Shown piece by piece: positions 42,133 through 51,574 of a DNA stretch of 64,000 nt. The notes below the pieces were generated by a model. The model saw only the letters and a program-made list of their open reading frames with translations, did no database searches and was not told the origin of the DNA. Both the position numbers and the translations under genes were made by a program. Within the stretch, counting starts at the first letter, position 1. Every line of letters begins with the position of its first letter. This stretch comes from Rhodothermus marinus DSM 4252 (GTDB taxonomy: Bacteria; Bacteroidota; Rhodothermia; Rhodothermales; Rhodothermaceae), in assembly GCF_000024845.1 (NCBI RefSeq), contig NC_013501.1, positions 2,274,874-2,338,873 of the forward strand. The letters run 5' to 3'.

Positions 42133-43186
42133 CTATGGCGCCGAATCGCTTCGCGCCGTGGCGATCTTTTCAGATGCTTCCCGCTGCTCCTCCCGGCTGG
42201 CCTCCGGTTCTTCCTGCACCTGCCCCGCTTCCGGCGCAAACTGCAGGGTGATCAGTACCGGAAAATGGTCCGATCCCCAGTAAGGAAGCCGACGGAGTCG
42301 CCGAAGCCAGAAGTGCTTGCTGTGAAAGACGTGATCCAGCGGCCAGCGCAGCAAGGGCCAGCGTGCATGATAGGTATTGAAAAAACCGCGCCCGCGACGC
42401 GGATCGAGCAGACCGCTGACGCGCTGAAACAACCGCGTCGTGGATGACCAGGCCACGTCGTTCAGATCACCGGCTACAATGACCGGCTCGCGGATTGCCT
42501 TCACTTCGCGCCCCACGACAAGCAGTTCGGCGTCGCGGGCCATTGACGTGGGATCTTCCGTGGGTACCGGCGGCCGTGGATGCACGCCGTAGAACCACAC
42601 CGGTGTGCCATTGCGCAGCAGCACGCGCGTACGGATAGACGGCACGTCTTCCTCGATCAGAAATCGAACTTCCGAACCGAGCAGCGTAAGCCTGCTGAAA
42701 AGCGCCATGCCATACGTGTTACGCTGCGGTTGCAGCACGGAAAACGGATACCTGCTGCAACTGGTTCGTCCACCAGGCGTCGGTTTCGACCAGCAGAATC
42801 AGATCCGGATCATATCTTCGAGTCAGCGCAAGCAGGCGATCGACGGCGCGGTTCGTCATGAGCACATTGGCGACAAGCAACGTCAGTTCGTCTGAGGGCC
42901 GGGGATGCTTCGCCGCAAGCACCTGCTTGCGAGCCAGCGGGGTGAACGGGAAAATGCGCCACCCCTGATAAATCAGACAGGCCAGCATGCCCAGTCCGGC
43001 GACGGCCTTCACTGCAAGCGGCCAGCCGGTCCAGGGCCAGCTACACCCCAGTACGAGCGCCAGCACCGCCCACTGAATGCGGGGAAATTCGGTCACACGC
43101 ACCCACCAGATCGTACTTTTCCAGAAGGGAAGCAGTGTGACGACGCCCACGATCAGGCTCAATCCAAGTACCAGCCCATCGCCCAT
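42133..43186 (-). pseudogene. Endonuclease/exonuclease/phosphatase-family membrane protein, frameshifted
   Basis: Two minus-strand frames together make one member of the endonuclease/exonuclease/phosphatase family. Frame 1 (43186 to 42719) encodes membrane helices and the first catalytic part: LLVANVLMTNRAVDRLL and PDLILLVETDAWW (metal-binding Asn and Glu). It then runs out of frame after WWTNQLQQ and stops. Frame 2 takes over near 42750 with YPFSVLQPQRNTYGMALFSR and continues with WFYGVHPRPP, VIVAGDLNDVAWS and YWGSDHFPVLI, the remaining catalytic Asp/Asn/His. The gap between WW and YP is about four residues shorter than I remember for relatives, so an out-of-frame deletion of roughly 11-13 bp is likelier than a single-base error. 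It starts 3 bp after dprA. Confidence 0.8.
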
Positions 43187-43189
43187 GGT

Positions 43190-44347
43190 TTATTGCAACC
43201 GATAAAACTGTTTGCCGGCCAGCTGGCGCACCAGGCCTTTGAATTCGAGTTGTAGAAGATAGACCAGCGCCGTCGAAGGGTCCAGTCCGGTGCGTTCGCA
43301 CAGCACGTCGATATGGATGGGCTCGGGCTCCAGGGCGTCGTAAAGCTGCCGTTCCAGTCCGCTCAGCGGCGGCGGTGGCGGCGGCTCCGGCACCGTCGGC
43401 GCGCTGCCCAGGCCCAGGGCTTCCAGCACGTCTTCGGGCGAGCAGACAAGCCGGGCCAGGCTGTCGCGAATGAGCCGGTTAGTTCCGGCACTGGCCGGAT
43501 TGTGCAGCGCACCCGGAATGGCCAGCACCTCGCGGTTCTGCTCGAGCGCCAGGCGGGCGGTGATGAGTGCCCCGCCGGTCTCGTAGGCTTCGACGATGAG
43601 CACGGCCCGGGCCAGTCCGCTGATCAGCCGATTGCGGCGGGGAAAGTTGGGCGCATCGGGCGCCGCCCCCAGTGGAAACTCGGACACCAGCGCACCCTGC
43701 GCCGTGATGGCCCGGGCCAGCCGTTCGTGCCGCGACGGGTAGATACGATCGACGCCGGAGCCCAGCACGGCCAGCGTACGCCCGCCGGCCTCCAGCGCGC
43801 CCCGGTGCGCGGCCGCGTCGATGCCGTAGGCCAGGCCGCTGACCACGGTCACCCCCTCCCGCGCCAGCGCGGCGGCGAACTGACGCGCCGTGCGCAACCC
43901 GTAGTCCGTCGGACGCCGCGTGCCCACGATGGCCACGGCGTTGTCGTCGGCGGGCGTCCGCTCCCCGCGCACCCAGAGCAGGGCCGGAGGATCGTAGATC
44001 TGGCGAAGCAGCGGCGGGAAACGCTCGTCCCAGGCCGGGATCAGCGTGGCCCCGACCCGCTCGGCCCGCTCGAACTGCACGTCCACGGCGTCCCAGTCGT
44101 CGAAGGCCGCAATGCGACGGGCCGTCTGCAGGCCGATCCCCGGCACCTGCACCAGCGCGGCCACCGGCGCGTGCAGGGCTGCCTGCGCCGAACCGAAGCG
44201 GGCAAGCAGTGCCCGGATGCGGCCGGGTCCCACGCCCGGCACCAGCGTCAGCGCCACCAGCGCCCGGAGTTCTTCGGCGGGATCGTCGGGCGCGGCCCCG
44301 AACGCCGCGCTTTCGTCTTCATCGAAAGGAAAAGGCTCGGCCGTCAC
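43190..44347 (-). CDS. dprA: DNA-processing protein DprA
   Basis: The 385-residue protein loads RecA on incoming single-stranded DNA during natural transformation. The Rossmann-like core (about residues 130-290) includes VAIVGTRRPTDYGLRTARQ, VVSGLAYGIDAAAHRGAL, FPRRNRLISGLARAVLIVEA and SGALITARLALEQ-like GGALITARLALEQNREVLA. An N-terminal helix-hairpin-helix region (LVPGVGPGRIRALLARFG) and a C-terminal winged-helix domain (about residues 325-385, after a run of eight prolines) complete the long form. It is upstream of the frameshifted phosphatase gene and 40 bp downstream of obgE. Confidence 0.95.
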   Translation of the reverse strand: MTAEPFPFDEDESAAFGAAPDDPAEELRALVALTLVPGVGPGRIRALLARFGSAQAALHAPVAALVQVPGIGLQTARRIAAFDDWDAVDVQFERAERVGATLIPAWDERFPPLLRQIYDPPALLWVRGERTPADDNAVAIVGTRRPTDYGLRTARQFAAALAREGVTVVSGLAYGIDAAAHRGALEAGGRTLAVLGSGVDRIYPSRHERLARAITAQGALVSEFPLGAAPDAPNFPRRNRLISGLARAVLIVEAYETGGALITARLALEQNREVLAIPGALHNPASAGTNRLIRDSLARLVCSPEDVLEALGLGSAPTVPEPPPPPPLSGLERQLYDALEPEPIHIDVLCERTGLDPSTALVYLLQLEFKGLVRQLAGKQFYRLQ

Positions 44348-44387
44348 GATCGGCTTTTTGCATAAAGACCCCGCGCGGCGCGATCTG

Positions 44388-45410
44388 TTACGTGGTGGCC
44401 TCGGCCGCCGCCCGCAATTCCTGCAACTGGCGCCAGAGTCCTTCTTTCAGCGTCTCCAGCCCGATCCGGGCCACGGCGCTGATCGGATAGATCGGCAGGT
44501 CATCGGGGAGTTCGGCCTTCACGGCCGCCACGCGGTCCTCGCGCTCGTCCTCCGGCACCAGGTCCAGCTTGCTCAGCGCAACGGCGCGGGGCTTTTCGAG
44601 CAGCGCCGGATTGAACGCCTCCAGCTCACCCAGCAGCGTCCGATAGACCCGTCCGGGCTCCGCTTCGACGATCGGGATAACGAACAGCAGGATGGCGTTG
44701 CGCTCGATGTGCTTCAGGAAGCGAATACCCAGCCCGCGTCCTTCGTGCGCGCCTTCGATAATACCGGGGAGATCGGCCATCACGAACGAGCGAAATTCGC
44801 CCACGTACACCATGCCCAGCGCGGGCTCCAGCGTCGTGAACGGATAGTCGGCGATCTTCGGGCGGGCCGCCGAAATCGAAGCGATCAGCGTACTCTTGCC
44901 GGCGTTCGGGAAGCCCACCAGCCCCACGTCGGCCAGCAGCTTCAGCTCCAGCGTGATGTTTTTCTCCTCGCCGGGTTCGCCGGGCTGCGCGTAGCGCGGC
45001 GCCTGGTTCGTGGGCGACTTGAAAAAGGCATTGCCCCGGCCGCCCCGCCCTCCTTTTGCCAGCAGCAGCCGCTGGCCGGGCCGGAGCACCTCGCCGATCA
45101 CCTCGCCGGTCTCCGTGATCTTCGCCACCGTGCCGAGCGGCACCCGGATGATCACGTCGCGGCCGTCGCGGCCCTTCTTGTTCTTGCCGGAGCCCGGCTG
45201 CCCGTCTTCGGCAAAGTGATGCCGGTTGTAGCGCAGGTCCAGCAGCGTGTACAGGTTCGGATCGCCTTCCAGATAGACCGAACCGCCGTCGCCGCCGTCA
45301 CCGCCGGCCGGTCCGCCCTTCGGGACGTACTTCTCCCGCCGGAACGCGACGGCGCCGGCACCGCCCTTTCCGCTGCGCACCGTGATCGTTACGTAATCGA
45401 CAAACTTCAT
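44388..45410 (-). CDS. obgE: GTPase Obg/CgtA
   Basis: The 340-residue GTPase binds the 50S ribosomal subunit and links assembly to growth and stringent control. The glycine-rich OBG domain (residues 1-160) starts MKFVDYVTITVRSGKGGAGA, and the G domain has G1 GFPNAGKST, G2/G3 with DLPGIIEGAHEGRGLG and G4 SKLD. The C-terminal OCT domain is absent, as in many shorter Obg proteins. The ATG at 45410 matches the family start exactly. It is divergent from rnhA, with 93 bp between. Confidence 0.96.
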   Translation of the reverse strand: MKFVDYVTITVRSGKGGAGAVAFRREKYVPKGGPAGGDGGDGGSVYLEGDPNLYTLLDLRYNRHHFAEDGQPGSGKNKKGRDGRDVIIRVPLGTVAKITETGEVIGEVLRPGQRLLLAKGGRGGRGNAFFKSPTNQAPRYAQPGEPGEEKNITLELKLLADVGLVGFPNAGKSTLIASISAARPKIADYPFTTLEPALGMVYVGEFRSFVMADLPGIIEGAHEGRGLGIRFLKHIERNAILLFVIPIVEAEPGRVYRTLLGELEAFNPALLEKPRAVALSKLDLVPEDEREDRVAAVKAELPDDLPIYPISAVARIGLETLKEGLWRQLQELRAAAEATT

Positions 45411-45503
45411 CGCCTTCCCCTCATCGGTTTGCGCCTTCTGAACGCCCGGCCTCCGCCGAAGTTTTGCCGAACCGCGCCGCTCCGGTTTCGTTGGACGACG
45501 GGT

Positions 45504-45983
45504 ATGAGCACCCCGCGCAAACACGTCGTCATCTATACCGACGGGGCCTGCAGCGGCAACCCGGGCCCCGGCGGATGGGCGGCCATTCTGCGCTACAACC
45601 AGCACGAAAAAGTGCTGACGGGCGCCGCGCCGCACACGACGAACAACCGCATGGAGCTGACGGCCGTCATCGAGGCGCTCCGGGCGCTGAAGGAGCCGTG
45701 CCGCGTGGACGTCTACACCGACAGCAACTACATCGTGCGTGCCTTTCAGGAGGGCTGGGTGGATCGCTGGCAACGCAACGGCTGGCGCACGGCCAGCAAG
45801 AAACCCGTCGAGAATCAGGACCTGTGGCGGGCGCTGCTGGAACTCACCCGTCGGCACGACGTGCGTTTTCTGAAAGTAAAAGGCCATGCCGACGATGCCC
45901 TGAACAACCGGGTGGATCGGCTGGCCGTCGAAGCCATGCGCCGCGGACAGACCAAAGCCGCGGGTTCGGCGGTAAACGATTAG
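45504..45983 (+). CDS. rnhA: Ribonuclease HI
   Basis: The 159-residue enzyme degrades RNA in RNA-DNA hybrids. The four catalytic acidic residues are in YTDGACSGNPGPGGWA, NNRMELTAVIEAL, YTDSNYIV and NNRVDRLAV, with the catalytic-loop His in KGHADD. It resembles the Escherichia coli enzyme closely, including the basic handle region WVDRWQRNGWRTASKKPVEN. The frame is open upstream through the divergent obgE, but the ATG at 45504 gives the standard start. It is followed by the Mut7-C gene after 3 bp. Confidence 0.96.
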   Translation: MSTPRKHVVIYTDGACSGNPGPGGWAAILRYNQHEKVLTGAAPHTTNNRMELTAVIEALRALKEPCRVDVYTDSNYIVRAFQEGWVDRWQRNGWRTASKKPVENQDLWRALLELTRRHDVRFLKVKGHADDALNNRVDRLAVEAMRRGQTKAAGSAVND

Positions 45984-45986
45984 CTG

Positions 45987-46751
45987 ATGCGCACGCTCTG
46001 GCTCCGCTTTTATGCCGGCCTGAACGACTTTCTGCCTGCACGCTGGAAGCAGCGCACGTTCAAGCTGGGCTTTCTGGGACGGCCCACGGTCCGGGAAATC
46101 CTCGTGCAACTCAACGTACCCCCGCCTGAGGTTGCACTGATTCTGGCCGACGACCGTCCGGTCGATTTCGACTACCGCCCGGAAGAAGGCGAGCGGCTGA
46201 GCTTCTACCCGATCTTCTACCACCTGCTGCCGGCCGAGCCGCTGCATACGCTGCCCCCGGAACGCCCGCCGCGCTTTCTGCTCGACACGCACCTGGGACG
46301 ACTGGCCCGCTACCTGCGCATGCTGGGCTTCGACGCCGAGCACCTGCCGGACCCCGATCCCGGCGACGCGGCACTGGCCCGCCGAGCAGGCGACGACGGC
46401 CGCGTCCTGCTGACGCGCGACCGCCGGCTGCTGGCCCGCAAGGCCGTGCGCTACGGCTACTTCGTACGAGCCACCTCACCCCGGGAACAGCTGGCCGAAG
46501 TGCTGGATCGCTTCGAGCTGCACGAATTCGTCAATCCCTTCAGTCGCTGCATGTGCTGCAACGTGCCCCTGGAACCCGTAGATGCCGAAGCCGTGGCCGC
46601 GCAACTCCCGCCGGGTATCCGGACCCATTACACCGAATTCTACCGCTGCCCCGCCTGCGGCCGCGTCTACTGGGAAGGCTCGCACCACGCCCGGATGCAG
46701 CGGCTGATCGATCAGGTCGTGCGCGGGAGTGGTTCCAGCGCCTCGCACTGA
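45987..46751 (+). CDS. Mut7-C RNase-domain protein with N-terminal ubiquitin-like domain
   Basis: The 254-residue protein has an N-terminal ubiquitin/ThiS-like fold (about residues 1-80: LWLRFYAGLNDFLP, PVDFDYRPEEGERLSFYPIF) and a C-terminal Mut7-C domain. The latter, a PIN-like nuclease fold, has RFLLDTHLGRLARYLRMLGFD, VLLTRDRRLLARK and a zinc-ribbon-like pair CMCC and CPAC. Such fusions are widespread in bacteria, and Mut7-C is predicted to be an RNase. It is coupled closely to rnhA, fitting an RNA-processing role. Its 3' end overlaps the convergent YigZ gene by 40 bp. Confidence 0.88.
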   Translation: MRTLWLRFYAGLNDFLPARWKQRTFKLGFLGRPTVREILVQLNVPPPEVALILADDRPVDFDYRPEEGERLSFYPIFYHLLPAEPLHTLPPERPPRFLLDTHLGRLARYLRMLGFDAEHLPDPDPGDAALARRAGDDGRVLLTRDRRLLARKAVRYGYFVRATSPREQLAEVLDRFELHEFVNPFSRCMCCNVPLEPVDAEAVAAQLPPGIRTHYTEFYRCPACGRVYWEGSHHARMQRLIDQVVRGSGSSASH

Positions 46752-47350
46752 CCACGACCGGCCAGGGCTTCGATGAACGCCCCGGCAAAGGCGGCGGCTT
46801 GCGAGCGCGGCACCTCGACAAGCAGTTCGGTCTCGGCGTCGTAGCGGGTTTCGCAAATGCGGGCGCCGGTGCGTTCGATCAATCGCATGACGGGTGCCGT
46901 GTCGTCGTAGGCAAAGCGCAGCCGGAAAGGCACCGTGACGACGCGCTCGGCCACCGGCGCCAGATCCAGCGCCCGGGCGGCCGCCTCGCCATACGCCCGG
47001 ATCAGCCCACCGCGTCCCAGTTTGGTCCCGCCGAAGTAGCGCGTCACCACCACCAGCGTGTTGGTCAGCCCGCGGGCTTCGATCTGGCGGAGAATGGGCA
47101 GGCCGGCCGTGCCCGAGGGCTCGCCGTCGTCGCTGGCACGGAACAGCTCGCCTTCCGGTCCCAGCCGATAGGCCGTGCAGTGGTGCGTGGCGGCGTGCTC
47201 GCGACGGCGCACCGCTTCGATGGCCGCAGCGGCTTCCTCCTCGGTCTCCACCGGAAAGACTTCGGCAACGAATCGGGACCCCTTCTCGCGGAACTCGGCC
47301 CGCGCCGTGCCGGCCACCACCCGATACGTATCGCCTCTGCTACCGTTCAT
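46712..47350 (-). CDS. YigZ/IMPACT-family protein
   Basis: The 212-residue protein has the UPF0029 N-terminal domain with GSRFVAEVFPVETEEEAAAA, THHCTAYRLG, DDGEPSGTAGLPIL and VVVTRYFGGTKLGRGGLIRAY, followed by the DUF1949 ferredoxin-like C-terminal domain. Relatives include YigZ and eukaryotic IMPACT, which affects translation control through Gcn2; the bacterial function is uncertain. The gene is convergent with the Mut7-C gene, overlapping by 40 bp, and divergent from the propeller gene at 47447. Confidence 0.92.
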   Translation of the reverse strand: MNGSRGDTYRVVAGTARAEFREKGSRFVAEVFPVETEEEAAAAIEAVRRREHAATHHCTAYRLGPEGELFRASDDGEPSGTAGLPILRQIEARGLTNTLVVVTRYFGGTKLGRGGLIRAYGEAAARALDLAPVAERVVTVPFRLRFAYDDTAPVMRLIERTGARICETRYDAETELLVEVPRSQAAAFAGAFIEALAGRGQCEALEPLPRTT

Positions 47351-47446
47351 AACAGCCGCGTGCAGTTCGTAACAGGGCCTTCCCTACCCTGCGGCGAATC
47401 ATTTAGTTTCTGAAAGCTATGCCTGCTGAACCAGGCTCGAAAAGCC

Positions 47447-48427
47447 ATGCGCATTGTCTCCTACTTCTTTGGCGGATTGCTGTTGATCGCCGCGGCGCTG
47501 TGGCCGCCCGTGGAGATCACCGAATGGGAAGTGCCCTGGCCGAATACGCGGCCGCGCGACCCGTACGTGGACCGCGAGGGCCGCGTCTGGTTCGTCGGCC
47601 AGCGCGGCGACTACGCGGCCTACCTGGATCCGGCCACCGGAAAGTTTACGCGCTTTGACCTGCCGGAAGGCACCGGTCCCCACAACCTGATCGTGGACGA
47701 CAGCGGGTTCGTCTGGATCGCCGGCAACCGGGCGGCCTACATTGGCCGGCTGGATCCCCGCACGGGCGAAGTGAAGCGCTACCCAATGCCCGATCCGGCC
47801 GCCCGCGATCCCCACACGCTGGTTTTCGCACCGGACGGTACCATCTGGTTCACGGTGCAGGGCGGCAACTTTGTGGGGCACTTCAATCCGGCCGATGGCG
47901 CCATTCGGCTGCTCAAGGTGCCCACCCCCCGGGCCCGGCCCTACGGCATCCTTGTGGATCCCTCGGGGCGCCCCTGGGCCACGGCTTTCGGCACGAACAA
48001 GCTGCTGACGGTCGATCCGGCTACAATGAAACTGGAAGAAATCACGCTGCCCCGCGCCGAGGCGCGGCCGCGTCGGCTGGCGCGCACCTCGGACGGAGCT
48101 ATCTGGTATGTGGATTACGCCGGGGGCTATCTGGGCCGCTACGATCCGGCCAGCGGCAACGTGCAGGAATGGCCGGTGCCCGGCGGTGAAGGCGCCCGCC
48201 CCTACGGCATGGCCGTCGACGACCAAGACCGCCTCTGGTTCGTCGAGACGGGGCCTGATCCCAACCGCCTGGTAGGCTTCGACCCGAAGACGGCCGAGTT
48301 CTTCAGCATTACGGAGATTCCGAGCGGTGGCGGGGCCGTGCGGCACATGTTCTTCCACGCACCCACGCGCACGCTCTGGTTCGGCACCGACGCCAACACG
48401 ATCGCCCGCGCCCGGCTGCCGGAATGA
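47447..48427 (+). CDS. Secreted beta-propeller protein, virginiamycin B lyase-like
   Basis: The 326-residue product begins with a hydrophobic signal (FFGGLLLIAAALWPP) and contains about seven repeats of a Vgb/SMP-30-type propeller blade with the pattern G-x-hydrophobic-W-(F/Y/I) (GRVWFVGQRGDYAAYLDPAT, GFVWIAGNRAAYIGRLDPRT, GTIWFTVQGGNFVGHFNPAD, DRLWFVETG). Such proteins are usually annotated as virginiamycin B lyase, but secreted environmental members more likely bind or cut other ligands. It overlaps the next, CxxCH-containing gene by 4 bp (ATGA), implying a joint function in the periplasm. Confidence 0.85.
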   Translation: MRIVSYFFGGLLLIAAALWPPVEITEWEVPWPNTRPRDPYVDREGRVWFVGQRGDYAAYLDPATGKFTRFDLPEGTGPHNLIVDDSGFVWIAGNRAAYIGRLDPRTGEVKRYPMPDPAARDPHTLVFAPDGTIWFTVQGGNFVGHFNPADGAIRLLKVPTPRARPYGILVDPSGRPWATAFGTNKLLTVDPATMKLEEITLPRAEARPRRLARTSDGAIWYVDYAGGYLGRYDPASGNVQEWPVPGGEGARPYGMAVDDQDRLWFVETGPDPNRLVGFDPKTAEFFSITEIPSGGGAVRHMFFHAPTRTLWFGTDANTIARARLPE

Positions 48428-48972
48428 TGCGTCCGCTGGCCGTGCTAACGCTGCTACTGGCCGTTGCTGTGAGGTGGTCTGGTCGCTACGTCGATCACCC
48501 TCCACTGGCTCACACAGGTGGTTTTGGTGAGCCGACCTGCCGGCGATGTCATTTCGAGTATCCCCTGAACGAGCCCGGCGGTCGACTGGCGATCCGGGGC
48601 CTACCCGACACCTGCCGGTCGGACACGAGCTACACGCTGCAACTCACGTTGCAGCACGCGGAGATGCTACGGGCCGGCTTTGAACTGGCCGTGCGCTATG
48701 CCGACAGTGGTCGCCAGGCGGGCCGCCTGCACCCTCGGGACGACCGCGTGCGGCGCGACACGCTGCAGGGCGTCTGGTATGCCTTCCACAGCCCGGCCGG
48801 AACCGAACTTACGGCGCCCGGCAAAGCCGTCTGGAGGCTTCGCTGGGTGCCGCCGGACACGACCGCTCGCGTCGTGCTGCATGCCGTCGCCAACGCCGCC
48901 AACGACGATGCTTCGGAGTTCGGCGACCGGATTTATCAGATAACTGCGAGTTGCCTTTTGAATCCCCGCTGA
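48424..48972 (+). CDS. Secreted protein with a single CxxCH heme-type motif
   Basis: The 182-residue protein starts with a hydrophobic segment (MRPLAVLTLLLAVAV) and then has HTGGFGEPTCRRCHFEYPLN, a CxxCH motif (Cys-Arg-Arg-Cys-His near residues 39-43) as used for covalent heme c. The rest (YTLQLTLQHAEMLRAGFELA, KAVWRLRWVPPDT) is beta-rich and resembles Reelin-like/'choice-of-anchor V' domains found with cytochrome-type proteins. Start codon overlaps the stop of the propeller gene. An electron-transfer or redox-sensing accessory to that protein is plausible but unproven; the heme attachment could also be a structural metal site. Confidence 0.75.
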   Translation: MMRPLAVLTLLLAVAVRWSGRYVDHPPLAHTGGFGEPTCRRCHFEYPLNEPGGRLAIRGLPDTCRSDTSYTLQLTLQHAEMLRAGFELAVRYADSGRQAGRLHPRDDRVRRDTLQGVWYAFHSPAGTELTAPGKAVWRLRWVPPDTTARVVLHAVANAANDDASEFGDRIYQITASCLLNPR

Positions 48973-49048
48973 AATTGTCGAACAGAAAGCAACGAATCGC
49001 TCGTTCGACTCGTACGCTGTTTGCCCTGTGTAAACGCTTTTTTGCAGG

Positions 49049-51574
49049 ATGTACTGGTTGCTGCTGAGCCTACTGCTTACCGGTCTGCCGGTGCGGCCTC
49101 AGGCCGACACCCTCCCCACGCCGTCTCTGCAGGCCATGCCGCTCAACCACGGACTGCGCCTTGACGGCCGGTTGACCGAACCGGACTGGCAGCAGGCACC
49201 AGCCGCCACGGACTTTCGACAACTCGAGCCCGTCGAAGGTGCCGCGCCCACGTTTCCCACCGCCGTGCGCGTGCTCTACGGTCCGGATGCCCTCTACATC
49301 GGGGCCATGCTCTACGACCCCGAACCCCACCGCATTCGCCGACTGCTCGGGCGTCGGGATCAGTTCAACCAGGCCGACTGGTTCGGCGTCGCGATCGACT
49401 CGTACTTCGACCGCAAAACGGCCTACGTCTTTGCCGTCAACGCCGCCGGCGTACTGGCCGATGGCCTGCTCACCAGTGGCGGGGGACCACGCCCCGGGGG
49501 TGGAGAGCCAGATCTTTCCTGGGATGCAGTCTGGGAAGCGGCCGTCGCCGTGGTCGATTCGGGCTGGTCGGTCGAGATGCGTATCCCCTACGCCATGCTG
49601 CGCTTCCCGCAGGCCGAGGTGCTGACCTGGGGTATCTCGTTTCGCCGGGACATTGCCCGGCTGAGCGAGGTGGACGAATGGCCTTTCATTCCACGTAACA
49701 TCCGGTCTTCGGGCGTGGTTGCCTACTTCGCGCGCCTTGAAAACCTGCGCGGGCTTCACCCCGGCCGCAACCTGCAGATCACGCCCTACGTGGTTTCCAA
49801 CGGTACCCGGCTTCGACAGGACGACGGACAGATTTCCTCCGAGCTGGACGCCGATGCGGGTCTCGATCTGAAGCTGGGGCTGACGTCCAGCCTTATTCTC
49901 GACCTGACGCTCAACCCGGACTTCGGGCAGGTCGAAGTAGACCCGGCCGTGCTCAATCTGACCGCCTTCGAGACGGTCTTTGAGGAGCGGCGACCGTTTT
50001 TCACCGAAGGCGCCCAGATTTTCAATTTTTCCTACGGCCGCGAAGGCCGCCTCTTCTACAGCCGACGCATCGGAGCTGTCGAGCCCATCATCGGCGCGGC
50101 CAAGCTGTCGGGACGCACCGAAGGTGGGCTCTCGCTGGGATTGCTGGGTGCTACCACCGGCAACGACTTCCAACCCGAACATCATTACCTCGTCGGCCAC
50201 CTCCGGCAGGAGCTGGGTACGTACTCGACCATTGGCGGCATGGTAACCGGACTGTTTCGCCAGCAGTCGGGCAACGACGAGCTGCGCTACAGTCTGGCCG
50301 GCGGAACCGACTGGGACCTGCGCTTTGGCGGCAACACGTTCCGCTTCGGTGGCCACCTGAGCTTTTCGCACCGCCAGGTGAACGGTCAGGACGCCTCTAC
50401 CGGACTGGCCACCGCCCTGCGCCTGGAGCGCGTTCGTGGCGTCTGGACCTACGGCGCCGGGCTCGACGGCTTCGACGACCGCTTCAACGTCAACGACGTG
50501 GGCCAGCTCCGACGCAACAACCTGGTCCGCTTCTGGATGCGCCTGGGACACCAGTTCAACAACAACCGGCCGTTCGGGCCCTTCCAGCGGGCCGATGCCT
50601 TCATCTTCTCCTGGCACCAGCGTTCCTACCGCGAGGGCCTGTACATGGGCAGCGGCTTTTTCATGCGGGCAGGGGCGCTGACCCGCGGCTTTGCCGAACT
50701 GGAGCTACGCGTCCGGGGCGACTACCTCTGGGGCGGCTACGACCTGTACGAAGCCCGCGGCATGGGTCCCATTTACCAGCCCCGCCAGCTCTCCATCGAA
50801 GGCGAGTACGGAAGCGATACGCGCCGGAGCCTGCGCCTGCGCCCCTCCTTTGAACTGGAATTGGACGCGGAAGATGGCCGACGACTCAATACCGGCCTCC
50901 AGTTAGAATGGAGCGCGCTCGACTGGCTGGACCTGCGCACCGAGCTGTCCCTCGAACAGGAGCACAACCTGCTGCGGTGGGCCTCCAACGAAAGCTTCGC
51001 TCGATGGCCGGACGGCTGGGCCATCGGGACCGAAAGCGCCGCGCCTGACGAACTGACCGAGGCCGACTTCACGCGGCTCCCGTCGGCCGGCCCGCTGGAC
51101 GAACTGGCCGCCCGCTACGATCCGTACGAAGGCTTTGCCGATCGCTACTACGTGGCCGTCTTCGGCCGCCGCGACACGCGCTCGCTGGAGCTTTCCCTGC
51201 GCAGCACGCTGACCTTCTCCCCGATGCTCTCGGTGCAGAGCTTCGCCCAGCTCCTGCTGGCGCGCGGCCGCTACACCGATCCCTCGCTCCGTCTCGACAA
51301 AGACACGCTGCTACCCTTCCCCGACTACCCCAAGCGGCACGAGTTCGTACTCAACAGCTTCCGCGTCAACGTAGTGCTCCGCTGGGAGTATCGCCCCGGC
51401 TCGGTGCTCTATCTGGTCTGGACCCACGACCGGGACGCCTACGACCGCGCCGATCCCTTCCAGCCGGACTCGTGGTATCAGGGACTGACCTTCCCGGAAC
51501 AGCTGCGCGACACGTTCCGGCTGTTCCCCAACAATGCGTTCATGGTCAAGCTGACCTACCTGATCTTCTCCTGA
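49049..51574 (+). CDS. DUF5916 protein with carbohydrate-binding family 9-like domain
   Basis: The 841-residue protein has a signal peptide (YWLLLSLLLTGLPVRPQA) and an N-terminal CBM9-like beta sandwich (about residues 25-235: NHGLRLDGRLTEPDWQQAP, VRVLYGPDALYIGAMLYD, AYVFAVNAAGVLADGLL). The remaining 600 residues form an outer-membrane-barrel-like DUF5916 region (LILDLTLNPDFGQVEVDP, FFTEGAQIFNF, SVLYLVWTHDRDAYD), ending in a hydrophobic strand FMVKLTYLIFS. DUF5916 proteins are a Bacteroidota family presumed to sit in the outer membrane; substrates are unknown. The stop codon directly abuts the convergent clpS stop. Confidence 0.85.
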   Translation: MYWLLLSLLLTGLPVRPQADTLPTPSLQAMPLNHGLRLDGRLTEPDWQQAPAATDFRQLEPVEGAAPTFPTAVRVLYGPDALYIGAMLYDPEPHRIRRLLGRRDQFNQADWFGVAIDSYFDRKTAYVFAVNAAGVLADGLLTSGGGPRPGGGEPDLSWDAVWEAAVAVVDSGWSVEMRIPYAMLRFPQAEVLTWGISFRRDIARLSEVDEWPFIPRNIRSSGVVAYFARLENLRGLHPGRNLQITPYVVSNGTRLRQDDGQISSELDADAGLDLKLGLTSSLILDLTLNPDFGQVEVDPAVLNLTAFETVFEERRPFFTEGAQIFNFSYGREGRLFYSRRIGAVEPIIGAAKLSGRTEGGLSLGLLGATTGNDFQPEHHYLVGHLRQELGTYSTIGGMVTGLFRQQSGNDELRYSLAGGTDWDLRFGGNTFRFGGHLSFSHRQVNGQDASTGLATALRLERVRGVWTYGAGLDGFDDRFNVNDVGQLRRNNLVRFWMRLGHQFNNNRPFGPFQRADAFIFSWHQRSYREGLYMGSGFFMRAGALTRGFAELELRVRGDYLWGGYDLYEARGMGPIYQPRQLSIEGEYGSDTRRSLRLRPSFELELDAEDGRRLNTGLQLEWSALDWLDLRTELSLEQEHNLLRWASNESFARWPDGWAIGTESAAPDELTEADFTRLPSAGPLDELAARYDPYEGFADRYYVAVFGRRDTRSLELSLRSTLTFSPMLSVQSFAQLLLARGRYTDPSLRLDKDTLLPFPDYPKRHEFVLNSFRVNVVLRWEYRPGSVLYLVWTHDRDAYDRADPFQPDSWYQGLTFPEQLRDTFRLFPNNAFMVKLTYLIFS

